A stretch of 64,000 nt of DNA from Paraspadella gotoi (GCA_051294375.1 CM119264.1:3542689-3606688); one strand, 5' to 3'; shown: positions 23,310 through 35,104, counted from the first letter of the stretch. Made by a program: numbers and translations. Notes: a model not told the origin generated them from the letters alone.

Positions 23310-25700
23310 TTGACGAAACGGCGTCTTCTCTCGAACTTCGTCAGTCGATGCCACAAGAAATTATCTTGGCTACGATCGGAGCGTCGTCTTTTACACGATC
23401 ACCTAGCACATCTCCTCCAACCGGAGGAGCTAAATCGCTGGATCCAAAACATCGAAAGGGATGCCGCGCAAACTTTCGTAGCAACGAAACAAAGACAACG
23501 GAAAAAGTTGGAGGACCTTCGTATGCGCCGCGCACAGGATGCTCTCGAACAGGATAAGCGACGGCAAAAGCGCAACGAACTATTCCCTCTTTCCGATGAC
23601 GAGGTTCGGGAGGCCCAAGGACGCTGGCTCATCAATCGACATCATACACTCTAACTCCTGATGAAGACCTAGTACTTAGAAAAGGTTTGTCTATGTCCCA
23701 ACACCTTTGAACATTCCTGTTTTTTGATCTCATCGTCGGCGTTGAAACAGGAGCCCGGCTCCTGAATCAACAGCCCGAAGCGGCGGCTACCCTTCGGGCG
23801 ACGGCGCGAGGATGCTCAAGGCCAAACGAGCTCCTCCCCCGTCAAATGTCGGTACAAGTGAACGCAAGGCCATTGCTTCACTTAAGCGCAATCAGGCAAT
23901 CATGGTTCATCCCGCAGATAAGGGACGTGCTGCAGTAGTCATGAACGCTCACGACTACAAGGACAAGGTATTAAAAATGATGGCAGACAGGGGTACGTAC
24001 AAGTTACTACCCAAGGATCCGACTCTCACATACAGAGCTCGCATCCAGACAGTGACAAGCAAGATACGTGAATACTGTCCCGCGTCAGTATTTCACAGAG
24101 TCAATCCTGACTCAACGCAGCCGCCCCTTTTCTTCGGTCAACCAAAGGTGCATAAGCCCGATTTGCCGTTACGCCCGATCGTTTCTGCCCGCAATTCCAT
24201 TTTTAATGGAATGACGAAGGAGCTGGGACGCATTCTCACTCCTCTCGTCGGAAACCAACACCACCTCCGGAACTCTGTTGATCTGACGGATAAGTTGCAG
24301 CATATCACAGTGCCCGATACTCATCTCTTGGTCTCGTGCGACTTGCAAAGTATGTTTACTAATATCCCCCAGGAACTGGCGTTAATGTCAGCAGAACGCC
24401 GCCTGAGGGGAGACCAGTTGTTGCACGAGCGTACGCCAATCCAATTGGATGATATCATGGCACTGCTGCGGCTGGACCTGGAACTGGCGTACTTCAGGTT
24501 CGATGGACAATACTATGCCCAGCCTGGTGGCTTAGGGATGGGCAAGTCAACATCAAGTCCTCTGGCAGATTTTTTATATGGAGGACTATGAGGTGGAAGC
24601 TTTGGAATCCTTCCGATCTCTGCATGGGGCAGAGTCAGTCCTCTTCTGGTATCGGAAAGCAGACGATACAATACTGGCCGTGAAAAGGGATCTGGTCGAT
24701 ACCCTTCTAACCCACCTGAACAGCATTGAAGCAAGTATCAAGTGGACATGTGAAAAGGAGGTGAATGGGCAAATTCCAATGCTCGATGTGCTTATAAAGC
24801 GCAAAGAGGGCGGCTCATTGGAGTTTTCTGTCTATCGCAAACCAACCCACACTGACCAATACATTCCCTTTGATTCACATGCCCCCTTGTCTCACAAGCT
24901 TGCCACGGTCAGGTCCCTTACCAGGAGAGCCGCTCTGATTCCGTCGACCACCGAGCTCCGGGCCGCCGAGCTTGAGCATGTCAGAAGGGCCTTGGCGCTC
25001 AATGGTTACCCTCTGTGGGCTTACGAAAAGGCCAGGTATTGGCAGAACCTGGTTGAGGGCAGTGGCCACCAAGGGGCTGCCCAAGTAGCCGCTGACGCAA
25101 GTCCAACCTCCAACCCCAGGAGGAAGGGCAGGACCTTGCTGCCGAACAGCCTACCGCGCCCACCACACGCGCAACTGGAAACTAAGCAAAAGCGTCCTAA
25201 GAAGTGGGTTACTTGTCCCTCCCCTACCACCAGGGGATCACTGAAGCATTGGTGCGGGTGCTAGGAAAGCAGGGATCTCCACTTCAGTGATGACCCGCGG
25301 CTCTTTACGTGAGCATTTGGTGAAACCGAAAGACAAAATCCCCAGACCGAAAACATCAGGAGCCGTCTATTGGGCGGCCTGTGCAGGGGCGGGCAACCAA
25401 GCCTGCACAGCAGCATACGTGGGTGAGACAGGGAAGTCTCTGACAGATCGGTTCAAACAACACACAAAACCTTACCGTGACTCACGTGGTCACTTCCTGT
25501 CGGCAGTAGCAGAGCATTCGGCAAATACTGGCCATCTGTTCAGAGAAACTGACTGTCTTGTGCTGTCCCATGACCCAAACTGGTTCTCAAGAGGTATTAG
25601 AGAGGCGAATACATCAAAGCCCTCGAGCCTCTCTGAACCGTGATGGAGGACGATTCGACCTCCCTCCTAGCTATGATTCGCTTATTAAAAGTTGGGTGGA
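23310..25700 (+). pseudogene. Penelope polyprotein: reverse transcriptase plus GIY-YIG endonuclease, frameshifted
   Basis: The protein would copy element RNA and cut the target. Block 1, 23310-23651, is a charged N-terminal region. After a frame change near 23645 comes the conserved LTPDEDLVLRKGLSMSQ motif, ended by TGA at about 23708. Block 2, 23812-24575, holds the first part of the reverse transcriptase (QPKVHKPDLPLRPIVS; catalytic D in SCDLQSMFTNIP; GLGMGKSTSSPLAD). A run of six Ts at about 24569-24575 shifts the frame. Block 3, 24578-25210, holds WYRKADDT (the DD pair is present; the usual aromatic residue two before it is Lys), then the thumb. Another shift near 25210 leads into PKDKIP and a GIY-YIG domain (YVGETGKSLTDRFKQH, E in SAVAEHSANTGH) at 25287-25610. 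A last shift near 25600 leads to SLNRDGGRFDLPPSYD. Confidence 0.9.
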
Positions 25701-26122
25701 GCGCCCTTCTCCACCACAGCCGCACGATGACTCTCCTGCCCCACTCAACGGGCCAGGCGGAGACCTCCCGATACGCAAGGATGTCCGATGCCTCATCCTC
25801 TCCTGCAACAACCCAGTCCGACTCTCCTCGGATCGGGCGCCCACCAAAAAGACGGTTACAGGAGGAGGAGAGGGAGTCTGTAATTCCCGTTGCAAAAACA
25901 GGCGAAAACAGACCACGCCCGCCTCGCCAACAGGCGAGACGAGGGCCGTCGGCAGGTTTATCAGGCCTGAGAGATATTCGAGTTGCACTTGGCCTCTTTC
26001 CGCCTGGGTCTCTACCGGACCCGTCCATGTCGCACTCCACCACAATAGCCTCTCAGCCTATGACAAACCAATGACCCAACCACATCGTCAGCATCCCCCA
26101 TTGTTGACCCGGGGGGCCAGCT

Positions 26123-26639
26123 CATTTTGAGCTTTTTCTTTTTCTTATTTTTCTCTTACTCTTTCACTTACCTATCCCTCAACATCTTTATTTCAATTTC
26201 ATCTAAACTTCACTCCTTTATTAATTAATTTATCTGAATTAATTTAAATATTTAGTTTAAGTCTGTCTATTTATTAAATTTATCATTGTTGTACATTTTC
26301 TAATGTAACTCTTCTTACCAAATGTTAACCTTCTGCTTCTCTGTCTCTCTCTCCCTCATTCACAAATTTAATTTCTTTTCCCTCACATTCTCTCTCTCTT
26401 CTCTACTAACTTAAACCTGTCCTCACATTTCACCACTGTCCTGTCTCATATCTTTGTTTGCCATTTCTTCTCTCTCTATTTCTCTCTCTCTCTCTCTTCT
26501 CTCTCTCTTCCAAAGTTAATTTGGAAAACATGAAAACTGTGAATTGTCAAAGCACTGATGAAGGCTTGAATGAAAGCCGAAACTTGTCTGTACATTAAAA
26601 TAAAATCGTTGCTGTAACAAGACTTTGTCTTCATTTTCA
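26123..26639 (+). repeat. Right terminal inverted repeat of the Penelope element
   Basis: The inverted partner of 22780-23299. The inner end is CATTTTGAG and the outer end TCATTTTCA. The arms differ mainly in CT/GA tract lengths plus a few substitutions. Confidence 0.93.
26551..26594 (+). ncRNA. Hammerhead ribozyme motif (right arm)
   Basis: CTGATGA at 26555-26561, one extra A, stem II GGCTT (26563-26567) with AAGCC (26574-26578), GAAAC at 26579-26583, a two-pair stem III over a tiny loop, and GTC at 26586-26588 as the predicted cleavage triplet. A short stem I can form between GCA (26552-26554) and TGT (26589-26591). The core bases required for hammerhead catalysis are all present. Activity is inferred, and such minimal forms often work as dimers. 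Confidence 0.88.
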
Positions 26640-26640
26640 G

Positions 26641-26651
26641 ATTACAACTTT
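26641..26651 (+). repeat. Right target-site duplication
   Basis: ATTACAACTTT, directly abutting the right terminal repeat and matching 22733-22743. Confidence 0.8.
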
Positions 26652-27420
26652 TAAAAATTCTTACGTTTTCTCAGTAAAAATATAAAAAAACCGAATCATT
26701 GAAAGATGAAGATAATGACGATTTTTTATGGTTTTTTTATTTTTGACCTACTAGACAACTTTTTATGATCTATCTGAATGTGGTCTTAAAATTTAAAATC
26801 TATAAATAAATAATAAAAAATTAATTACTAGGGTATAGAAATTGAAAGTATACTTAAAAATGTATAAATTTTAGTTTGAGCATTGAGCAATGAGCAATGA
26901 GTAATTGAGTATATGTACTCACTCAAAATTTTTGACTCACCCCATTGAGTACGGCTATCCCTATCTTTGTGAAACGTTTTTGAAACGGATTTAGTTGCGA
27001 ATTAGAAAAACTAAACATCACGCTAAACCAAACCAAAAAACAAAAAACAAACAAAAGGCAGCAACGATCGAAATAGGATTGGAATTTCGCTCCGGAATCG
27101 AGTGCAACGATCGTGATCGATCTCCCAAAGTCACCTGACGATAATCATCGAAATTCCCTCGTAATTTTTATTTTTAATGATTCAGGTTTGTGGTACAAAA
27201 TCGGGGAGAGGAGATTACAATTCGATGCCGCAATTTCTTTTAATTGAAGAGATTTTAAATCTTTCCCAAGCATCTTTCAAACAAGAAGTCAAATAGATTG
27301 TAAAAAGATTGTCAAAAACTCGTACGAATTCTTCATTACAGAGGGAAAATGTGACGAAGTGAAACTAGGTTATCGAGCGGCAACTTTTCATCGATCGCCG
27401 CGAATTTTTGATCGATAAAA
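26652..27420. other. Gap between the Penelope element and trypsin gene A
   Basis: AT-rich, no gene. CACCTGACGATAATCA at about 27132-27147 combines an E-box core and a GATA-type site, the same two elements found in the promoters of trypsin genes B and C, but farther from the TATA box here. Confidence 0.45.
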
Positions 27421-27426
27421 TTTTGA

Positions 27427-27432
27427 TATAAA
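27427..27432 (+). promoter_or_regulatory. TATA box of LDLa-trypsin gene A
   Basis: TATAAA lies about 77 bp upstream of the ATG at 27509, a normal distance for a short 5' leader. Confidence 0.6.
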
Positions 27433-27508
27433 TAAAGAGAAGAGCATCGATTTGAGTTCGCGATTTCCGACAAGAAATAAAAGAGCAATCCGAAGACGTG
27501 CGCGAAGG

Positions 27509-30245
27509 ATGTTTTCCGCCATTTTGTTATGCGTCGTGGCGCTGAGCGCGGGAACGAGAGGTTACTATTTTTAATTTTTCGGAGATTAAATAATAAATAA
27601 CATTTTATTTTTAACCATTTTCTTTCAATGAAATTGGTACAACCAATATAAAAATTATCCATTCATTTAATAAATAAGCTATCTTGCCATGACTTTGGAC
27701 AGGCTTTGGTGGTTTAAGGCCTCCATCACTCTTACAAGATAATATGAGCCTTTTTTTTATCTCTTCCAAAACCATGTAAAATAAATTACCAATTTTTACA
27801 AGACCAAACTTAAGTTATTATTTTATTTTTTTCGTTTTCGTAACAGGGGTCCAGGGTTAAAATCTAAAACCTAAAACTTTCCAAATTCACTGGACTAACC
27901 TTAACCTAAATCAAAACCCTTTCTCCCCTTACCATCAGCCTGGGAGCCAACTTGCCAGGATGGATGGTGGCCTTGCCCCGGCGGATCTCCCAACGGTTGG
28001 ACCTGCATCATGCAGGAGAACGTTTGCGACGGTTACAGTAACTGCAACGATGGTGGAGACGAACGCGACTGCGATGGAGGAGGTTGCTGTTGTCGTTCTT
28101 ATTCTTTAGTTGTCTCTTACTGATATTGCGTATTAAAATAGAAATTGCGCTAGTAGCATCGGTGATACTTATAAACAACAAAACAATTTTACCCCCCCCC
28201 AAAAAAAAATTAACAATAAAACGAATGGCCTAACTTAGGTAGTCAAGGATGCTCGTCTTCAGAGTTCGACTGCGGCAATGGCCAGTGCATTAACAGCATC
28301 TTCAAATGCGACCTGAAGAACGACTGCTCAAATGGAAAAGATGAATCGACCGAACTGTGCGACAACAGTGGAGGTAAGTTAACCTCATGAGGATGATGCA
28401 AGGGAAAACAGGGTGAGGAAGAGGGCACAGCGACCTCAATGGTAAACCTCAAAAATCTGCAATGAAGTAAGAAAGGTTAGAAAGCAGCTTTAGTTTTCTC
28501 GTTAGTAAAAAAGCAACGAAAGCAATTCAAAATACGAACATTTAAATATAAAGATTAAATATTGATAAATAATCCTTCGATTTTATCTAAGGAGGCGGCG
28601 ACTCCAGCGGCGGCGTCGACGACTCCACCTGCGGTTCTCGCTCCTTCGGCGACTCCTTTCCGCTCCATCAGGAATCCGTGGGCTACGTGGTCGGCGGAAC
28701 CTCTGCGGCCAGGGGCTCGTTGCCGTGGCAGGTGATTATGATGAAGACGATGATGATCATCATCACCAGCATCGCACTTTCTTATTTCAGGTGAGCATCC
28801 AATCTTACGGTCATTTCTGCGGCGGAACAATCATCGGAAAGCGATGGATTTTAACCGCGGCGCATTGCTTCAGGTCAGTTTGCATTTTCTATTCGGTTTA
28901 TTTTTTCAAGAAAGTTTGAAAGCCTCAACAGTTTAATGTTTTTCATGATCTCTTTAGATAACATTAACTATCGCATAAAAATAAAACCTTAACTTTTAAG
29001 AAGTGTAAACGTATTTTAAAACAAAATTAGTAAACGAGTCCAAATCTCTTTGTTGACTTTCCTTTTTTTTTTCTTCGTGCCAACCTTGCCTCGTCGGTAC
29101 TAATTAGCCCCGCCCGCCCCGACCCCCCCCCCCCCATAAAGTAGCGGCAGCATCTCCGGCGTGAAGATCGTCGCCGGCGATCATCGACTTTATTCGTACG
29201 AAGGATCAGAGCAGACGATTCAAGTAGAGCGTCTCTTCTCTCATCCGAACTACGGACGCAACACGCAAAACAACGACATTGCTTTGCTCAAACTGGCCCA
29301 AGAAATCAACTTTGGTCCCTACGCTCAACCGGCCTGTCTGCCGAAACTGGGTGAGATGGATAAAAGTCAGGGCGGGTGAAAATGGATTTTTGAAAAAGTT
29401 TTTTAAACTTTATGAGTTCCAAATTTATCATTGACGAAAAAGTATCGAACTACGTTACGTAATTGATGGAACTCTAATATGTAAATGAGATTCAAGCGCT
29501 TTTTACTCGCCCTTTTCATCTTTTCTCTATGTACTCCTATTTTCACCAGCGCGCGAAAATTCCGACTACGCCCCTGGCAATAACGTAATCATCTCCGGTT
29601 GGGGCAGCACCCGCCAAAACTACGCCACGCGTAGTACCTCGACGCTGCAGGTGGCGCAGGTGCCGTTCGTGTCCGATGCAACCTGCGACAGGTGCTACCG
29701 ATATCAGATCACGAGGTCGATGATCTGCGCGGGAAAAGTCAACGAAGGGGGCGTGGACACGTGTCAAGGTGGGAAAGTGAAGACGATGACGACGACGATG
29801 ACGATGACGATGACTAAGTCCAACCCCGATGACCTCGAAAACGACAGTGACGCTTACGACGACGAATAATACGACGATATCGACGATGACGGAAAATACG
29901 CTGACAACTTTTTTTTTTAGTTATCATATTATTTTTAAAAAGTCTTTAATGAGTACTTAAATATTTTTTTCTTCTGGAAATCTCTTAATTTGTACGGCGA
30001 GGACGAACCTTTGCAATCAAATCGATATAAACAAAAAAAGAGAACTGGAATCAATTAAGTCGCCGCTTTGACTTTTGTATGCAGGCGATTCGGGCGGCCC
30101 TCTGGTGATGAAAGTCAACGGTAAATTCACGGTCCTCGGCGTCGTGTCCTGGGGTGTAGGATGCGCGCGACCCGATAGACCCGGTGTGTACACGAGAGTG
30201 GCCAGATTCAATGATTGGATCTCTGATATCACCAAATACAACTAA
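27509..30245 (+). CDS. LDLa-trypsin gene A: secreted serine protease with two LDLa modules
   Basis: Eight exons: 27509-27560, 27939-28082, 28239-28373, 28592-28731, 28791-28873, 29145-29350, 29550-29768, 30085-30245; 379 residues. A signal peptide ([13 protein letters not shown]) is followed by two six-cysteine LDLa modules, one each in exons 2 and 3, then a short linker and an S1 trypsin domain. The catalytic triad is complete: His in TAAHC, Asp in NNDIALLKL, Ser in GDSGGP. Asp six residues before that Ser, plus the glycines in SWG and PGVY, predict cleavage after Arg or Lys. The mature N terminus would be VVGG, but the residue before it is Tyr rather than Arg/Lys. It is the first of three tandem genes, and its extra LDLa exon is phase 1-1. 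AATAAA is at 30297. The substrate is unknown; digestion or extracellular processing are both possible. Confidence 0.93.
27651..27760 (+). repeat. Dispersed repeat, copy in intron 1 of trypsin gene A
   Basis: Contains AATAAGCTATCTTGCC, GACTTTGGACAGGCTTTGG, and TTTAAGGCCTCCATCA followed by CTTACAAGATAAT. It is nearly identical to 52845-52945, including part of the flanks, with more diverged relatives at 35371 and 52735. Confidence 0.85.
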
Positions 30246-30302
30246 CTTCGTCTTTGGTTTTAACGATAACTGACGTTACCCTTTTGTTTTAGGTCGAATA
30301 AA

Positions 30303-31549
30303 ATTCTAAATTGTGAAAAAAAAACCAACATATTTTGAGTAACTGACATAAAAAGCAGACTAATGTAGTAAATGAAATGTTTAAGCTTTCTAAACTCAGC
30401 TTAGTTAGTGATAAGAATAGGATTATTATCAAATTAGTTTAAAAAACTGAAAGAAAAAAGTTAATTAAATTAGTAAACTTTAGCAGATTCATAACATCGT
30501 CTCAAACTTTTCTAACCGTGAAACATTTCGTGTTTATTGTTTCATTGGAAGAATCTAATTACTCCAAAAGCCATTGTTTTGATATCTTGGCAAGGAACGG
30601 CACGGCGACATTAAACAAACGCGCTCTTTTTCGAATCAAACGCCAAACCCAATTTACAATCGAGTTTTAGTATCTCGACTTTGAATGAACGAGTTAAGCC
30701 AAAAATAGAATCGATACGAGCTAAGTTAAGATTGTTCAGCTGGATAAATGTTTACAATTGAATAAAAAAAATAGTAAACAAACGAAGAGATATAAAAAAA
30801 AAATGTCAATACCAGATAAATCGCATTCGAAATTTTAGAAGCTTTGTAATTACATTTAGATATACAATATTTATATGACTTTCTCCTGGTTTTTTGATAT
30901 TTAAATTGTACTATACATAATTATATTTGTTGGAATCGTTAGAAAATCAATTTAGAAAAAACCTTATTAACTTAGTAACCTTATTAATTTTACATCTAAA
31001 AACAAATCATAATACATACATTGACCGAGCAGTAACGATCAACCAAAACCTTAAGTTGTAATTCACGACTAAGTTTGTCTTCTTGTCAACACGAGGGCCG
31101 GAGTCTTAGCCGCCAGAGGACCGCACACGTCCTTTTATTGACCGAGATTTTTCGTTGCTATTTTGTTTTCTTGGACCGATTGTTTACGTCACCCTAGAGA
31201 TGGTTGGAGGGAGTGCGTTGTGATTGGGGGATCGGTAGATGGGTGCGTAATTAATTTGCGGTGGTGATGGATAACTTGAAAAGAAGGGAGTCAAATTGGG
31301 TCATTGACAAATAATCCCTTTATTTTTCGACCATCAACGTTTTTCCTCTTTAAGTCTTTCCAAGTTTCGTCCATTCTCTTGTATACGTAAATTAAATCTC
31401 TCCGACATTGGTTGTATCACAGTTTGATAAAACGTTAGGTTTATCTTTGCAAATTTAAAAAAAAAATTAATGTTCATGATGAACCAATTATGGTCTAAAG
31501 ATTAAAGTTTTAGGTTTGAAATGAGAATATTGAGTATTGATATCGATTA
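30303..31549. other. Gap between trypsin genes A and B
   Basis: AT-rich with a moderately GC-rich patch at 31075-31270. Both strands were read; no exon with splice signals and a known product was found. Confidence 0.45.
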
Positions 31550-31608
31550 TTGATAATCAGGTGGCGTTTCTCACGAACCAATCATCTCTCTAAAAGTCGA
31601 ATATAAAA
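31550..31608 (+). promoter_or_regulatory. Promoter of trypsin gene B: GATA/E-box block and TATA box
   Basis: TTGATAATCAGGTGG, then GTTTCTCA (31550-31575), is almost the same as 35105-35130 in front of gene C. TATAAAA follows at 31602, at the same distance as in gene C. TGATAA is a GATA-factor site and CAGGTG an E-box core. Conservation within otherwise unlike upstream DNA suggests function. Confidence 0.7.
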
Positions 31609-31662
31609 AGGAAAACATCAACTGGCAATTTTTGACTAAAATTTTTAACGTCGAAGAGAAAA

Positions 31663-33966
31663 ATGACATATTTGGCAGTTTTTGCTTTGGTCTTCGTCAT
31701 CGGCGGAACCGCGGAAGCGGGTATGATTTTATAATATATATATATTTATATATATTATATAACATAACCTTTAACATCTTTTTCATATCACAATTTCTTG
31801 AGAAAAAAAAATTGTTTCCTCTTTACGATATTGTTATTTTACTTTGAAATTTTTTATTTTTTTTGCAAAATGAAACCATTAAAAAAAAATGTTGACATAC
31901 AGAAATATGTTAATATGTAAGTAATTAGAATACAGTTATTTACTTTCAGGATGCCGAAAAAATGAATTCAAATGTAATCGGTTTCAGTGCATCCCAAAAA
32001 TTTGGGTCTGCGACGGAGCATTTGACTGTTATAATCATAAAGACGAGCGAAATTGTCCAACTGCGACCACTGCTTCACCAGGTTCAGTCGCGCCGTTCTG
32101 AAATTTTTAAACATTCTTCATTTTAAAACGCTTCAGCCTCCAAAGTAATCAAGGGATTGTCTTCTCACAACATCGGTGCATCCAATGCGTCGTGCCGCAG
32201 TAACACGTGACCGTAGTTTTGCGTGGTGCATGGCACTGCATCGGAATTCCGTCTTTTATTCTTTAAATTTTAAATATTGTAAAGTTATACTTTTATAGAA
32301 ATCTAACATCCGAAATTTTTTTCAACGACTTCAAGGCGATGTGACGCCGGATCCCAACTTTGGCGCCGGTTGCGGCTCCAGAAAATTCGAGCAAAGTCTG
32401 CGTCATCAGCGAGTGGAGCAAGAGAAGCGTCGGCGTCAGGGTCACACAGCGTATGTGGTCGGGGGAGACTCCGCCACGAGAGGCTCGCTGCCGTGGCAGG
32501 TGAAGACCGCAGTCAATCAATAGACGTAATATTATCATTGTAAAAGAAAAAAATGATAATGATTAAAAACCAAAACAAATTATTTTTATCAATCTTTTAA
32601 ATTTAAGGTAACCTTTCAAGATAGCGGATTCCATTTCTGTGGTGGAACCATCATTAATAAAGACTGGATTCTCACGGCCGCCCACTGCATAGAGTAAAAT
32701 ACTTAATCATATGTAGAGCAGATATGAAAATATTTATAATTTTTTTGATTAATCATTAAGAGATTACGATTGTACTTAGAATTAAGCAAGTTACTTTATT
32801 TAAATTTTGAATGGAAAATAAAGAAATTACATTTGCTATAGGGGCGAGACTCCTAACGGACTCTACATCGTTGCTGGCGACCACAAGCTCAGAAACATAG
32901 ATGGAAGCGAGCAAAAGATAAAAGTGGACAAGATGTTCTCGCATCCGAATTATGATTATCACAAGACGGACAACGACGTCGCACTTTTGAAACTGGAGAA
33001 ATCGCTTGTCTTTGATGATTACGTTCAGCCCGCTTGCCTTCCAGACAAGAGTGAGTGACGACAATTTCTAGAGTTATAATAATCATGGAATAAAAATGTC
33101 AATGAACTTTCACAAATGCCGCGTAAAAACATTTAAAAGAAGAATTTCATGATTTATAGATAAATAGATATATCGGTTTGTTTATATCTATGTTTAATTT
33201 TATATTGTATAAGTCAAAATAATTTCCTTACAAGTTCAATCTCTTCTTTTTTTCCTAAAGACTTTAAATACAACGAAAACGATTGGGTCATCATTTCTGG
33301 TTGGGGCAGCACCAAACAAACGAACACGCGCGACGCGCCCAACACGTTGCAGGTGGCCACTGTCCCGATCGTTAGTGAAGAGAAGTGCAAGCAGGCTTAT
33401 CCGGGCAAGATTACAAAGGCTATGTATTGCGCGGGAAAACTTGGTATCGGCGGGACTGATACTTGTCAAGGTGAGAAAAAAATTAGGAAAGAAAGAAAGA
33501 AAGCAAGAAAGAAAAAAAGAATGAAAGAAGAAAAAAGAAAGAAATAAAGAAAGAAAAAAGAATGAAAGAATGAAAGAGAGAAAGAAACAAAGAAACAAAA
33601 AAAGAAAGAAACAAAGAAAGAAACGAGGAAAGGAAAATAAAGAAAGAAACAAAGAAAGAAGCTAATAAACAAAGAAAGAAACAAAGAAAAAAATAAGGAA
33701 ACAAAAAAGGAAACAAAAAAGAAAGAAAAAAAATTGAATGAATGCGCAAATGAATGAATGAATTTAGCAAAATTAATGAATAACTTGGAAAAACAAAATT
33801 TTTAGGAGACTCTGGCGGACCCGTTGTCATAAAAGTGAACCAAAAGTTCACGGTTGTCGGGATTGTTTCGTGGGGCTACGGGTGCGCTGAAGCGAAACAT
33901 CCGGGAGTCTACGCGAAGGTCACTTCTTTTATAGACTGGATATCTTCGATTACTACTTATAACTAA
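31663..33966 (+). CDS. LDLa-trypsin gene B: secreted serine protease with one LDLa module
   Basis: Seven exons: 31663-31720, 31950-32081, 32336-32499, 32608-32693, 32842-33050, 33261-33470, 33806-33966; 339 residues. Signal peptide ([15 protein letters not shown]), one LDLa module in exon 2 with six Cys and the acidic calcium loop, then a linker ([10 protein letters not shown], followed by a basic stretch) and an S1 domain. Triad: [21 protein letters not shown]; Asp in DTCQGDSG gives trypsin-type specificity. The activation site is TAYVVGG, with Tyr before the mature end. Exon phases (1,1,0,2,1,1) match genes A and C. Intron 6 holds a long AAAG-type tract. AATAAA is at 34055. Its linker is closest to that of gene C, so B and C are the younger pair. 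Confidence 0.93.
33475..33735 (+). repeat. (GAAA)n purine tract in intron 6 of trypsin gene B
   Basis: About 260 bp of GAAA, AAAC and GAAT variants filling most of the intron. Confidence 0.9.
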
Positions 33967-34060
33967 TGATATACCGCCTGTGATATGTCGCCGTTCATAT
34001 TTAATAAGCGAACCTTGGTTACAATACCCATACCATTACTTAATTTGTCTGACTAATAAA

Positions 34061-34892
34061 ATGGTTAAAATAGCAAAATAAACATCTCTTTAAAAAATCC
34101 GAAGGATCTTAGTATTAGGGAACTTGGCCCTTGGGCTGGCGGAATTTTGCATGGAAGTTGGTTACAGGGTTCTAGGTTCATAAATACGACGCTGAGAGAA
34201 AAACTTTGTAAATCAGTTCTCGATACGAATTTAGAAGATGATAATTACGTCGTAAGAAAATTAATCTTTATGGCGTATATATAGATGAAAAAGTTAATTG
34301 GTGCACCGCCTAGACATTGATTATCCAAAGCATAATCTAAAGTACTAAACTAATAAAGGAAAATCGTCAAATACTTTGATGATAAAAACCACGAAATCGT
34401 TTGTGAATCTAAAAGTTAAAGTCAATCCACCTCAAGCAAAAACATTTTTTTTGCTTCGCTTCATCAAGAGAACCGAAAATATGGCAGAAAAATGACCCTT
34501 TTTGACGACATAATAAAAAGATCGGATTAGGAAAGCAAAAAAAAAAAAAAAAAAACTCGCATTTTTGAAGAAATAATTGATTGTTTCAAAACCGCACGTT
34601 ATCTATCTTTGACCTTGTTTTCCCAGAATGCCCCATTTTATCTGAAATTAGGAATTAGCTTAATTTTGTTTACTTTAAGATTAGGTAAGAAGTAAGGGTT
34701 AGGGATTAGGTTAGGGATAAGGTTAGTGGTTAAGGTTAGGGTTAATGATTTTGATTAGGGTTAATCATTTGGATTAGGGACTAGCATATGGAGTTAGATA
34801 TTAAAGTTAAAATAAATTCTGGCAAAAAGAGTGCAGGACGAAGCAATTATGGTTCTGAAGAGACAATGATAATTGTTATGAGTTAGTGACAG
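34061..34892. other. Gap after trypsin gene B
   Basis: AT-rich. Bases 34688-34770 are degenerate TTAGGG-like repeats. No gene seen. Confidence 0.5.
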
Positions 34893-35060
34893 AACCGTTC
34901 AAGCAGTCCCTGAGCTGCGGATGAGGCTGTAACGCCGTGTTACAGACGGGTTAAACGCCCCGTCCTTCTTAACTACTATGCGACCACCGGTTTAGAACCT
35001 CGGACCTTTGGGTTGGGAGGCGAATGACTTGCCTCCTGTTAGTGGATTTTAGTCCACCAT
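34893..35060 (-). mobile_element. tRNA-derived SINE, family 2, copy 1
   Basis: Matches 53490-53722. Read on the - strand it holds AGGCAAGTC, then TTCGCCTCCCAACCC and GAGGTTCTAAACCGG (a good B box), then GGACGGGGCG and a GTAACACGGCGTTAC palindrome. The tRNA-like B box and the shared body suggest a SINE unrelated to family 1. Confidence 0.6.
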
Positions 35061-35104
35061 AGTTCAAAGATTACGTTTTAGGATATTCATAAAAGACTTG
35101 ACTC

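Larger units (their letters stand above)
22744..26640 (+). mobile_element. Penelope-like retroelement, structurally complete, ORF broken
   Basis: A self-contained element: 36-bp extension, left inverted terminal repeat (22780-23299), coding region (about 23310-25700), right inverted terminal repeat (26123-26639), with an 11-bp direct repeat of host DNA on both sides. The coding region holds a Penelope-type N-terminal block, reverse transcriptase and GIY-YIG endonuclease. Penelope-like elements often have terminal repeats in direct or inverted order, unlike retroviral LTRs; here they are inverted. The terminal arms are very similar apart from GA-tract length, which suggests a fairly recent insertion, yet the ORF is shifted in several places. 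Confidence 0.93.

Noticed and set aside
23297-23557. Second + frame at the start of the Penelope coding region
   Set aside because: The frame starting at 23310 has the charged N-terminal composition expected and runs toward the conserved block; the other looks like its shadow.
25671-26045. Minus-strand frames in the 3' part of the Penelope element
   Set aside because: Opposite the GIY-YIG end and 3' region; no similarity to known proteins.
22780-26639. DNA transposon or retroviral LTR element, judging from long terminal repeats
   Set aside because: The repeats are inverted, the ORF is a Penelope-type reverse transcriptase with GIY-YIG domain, and there is no transposase, integrase, gag or protease.
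34688-34770. Telomere
   Set aside because: TTAGGG-like units are degenerate, short and internal, and the same pattern appears at 14110 and 22090. They look like interstitial relics or simple repeats.
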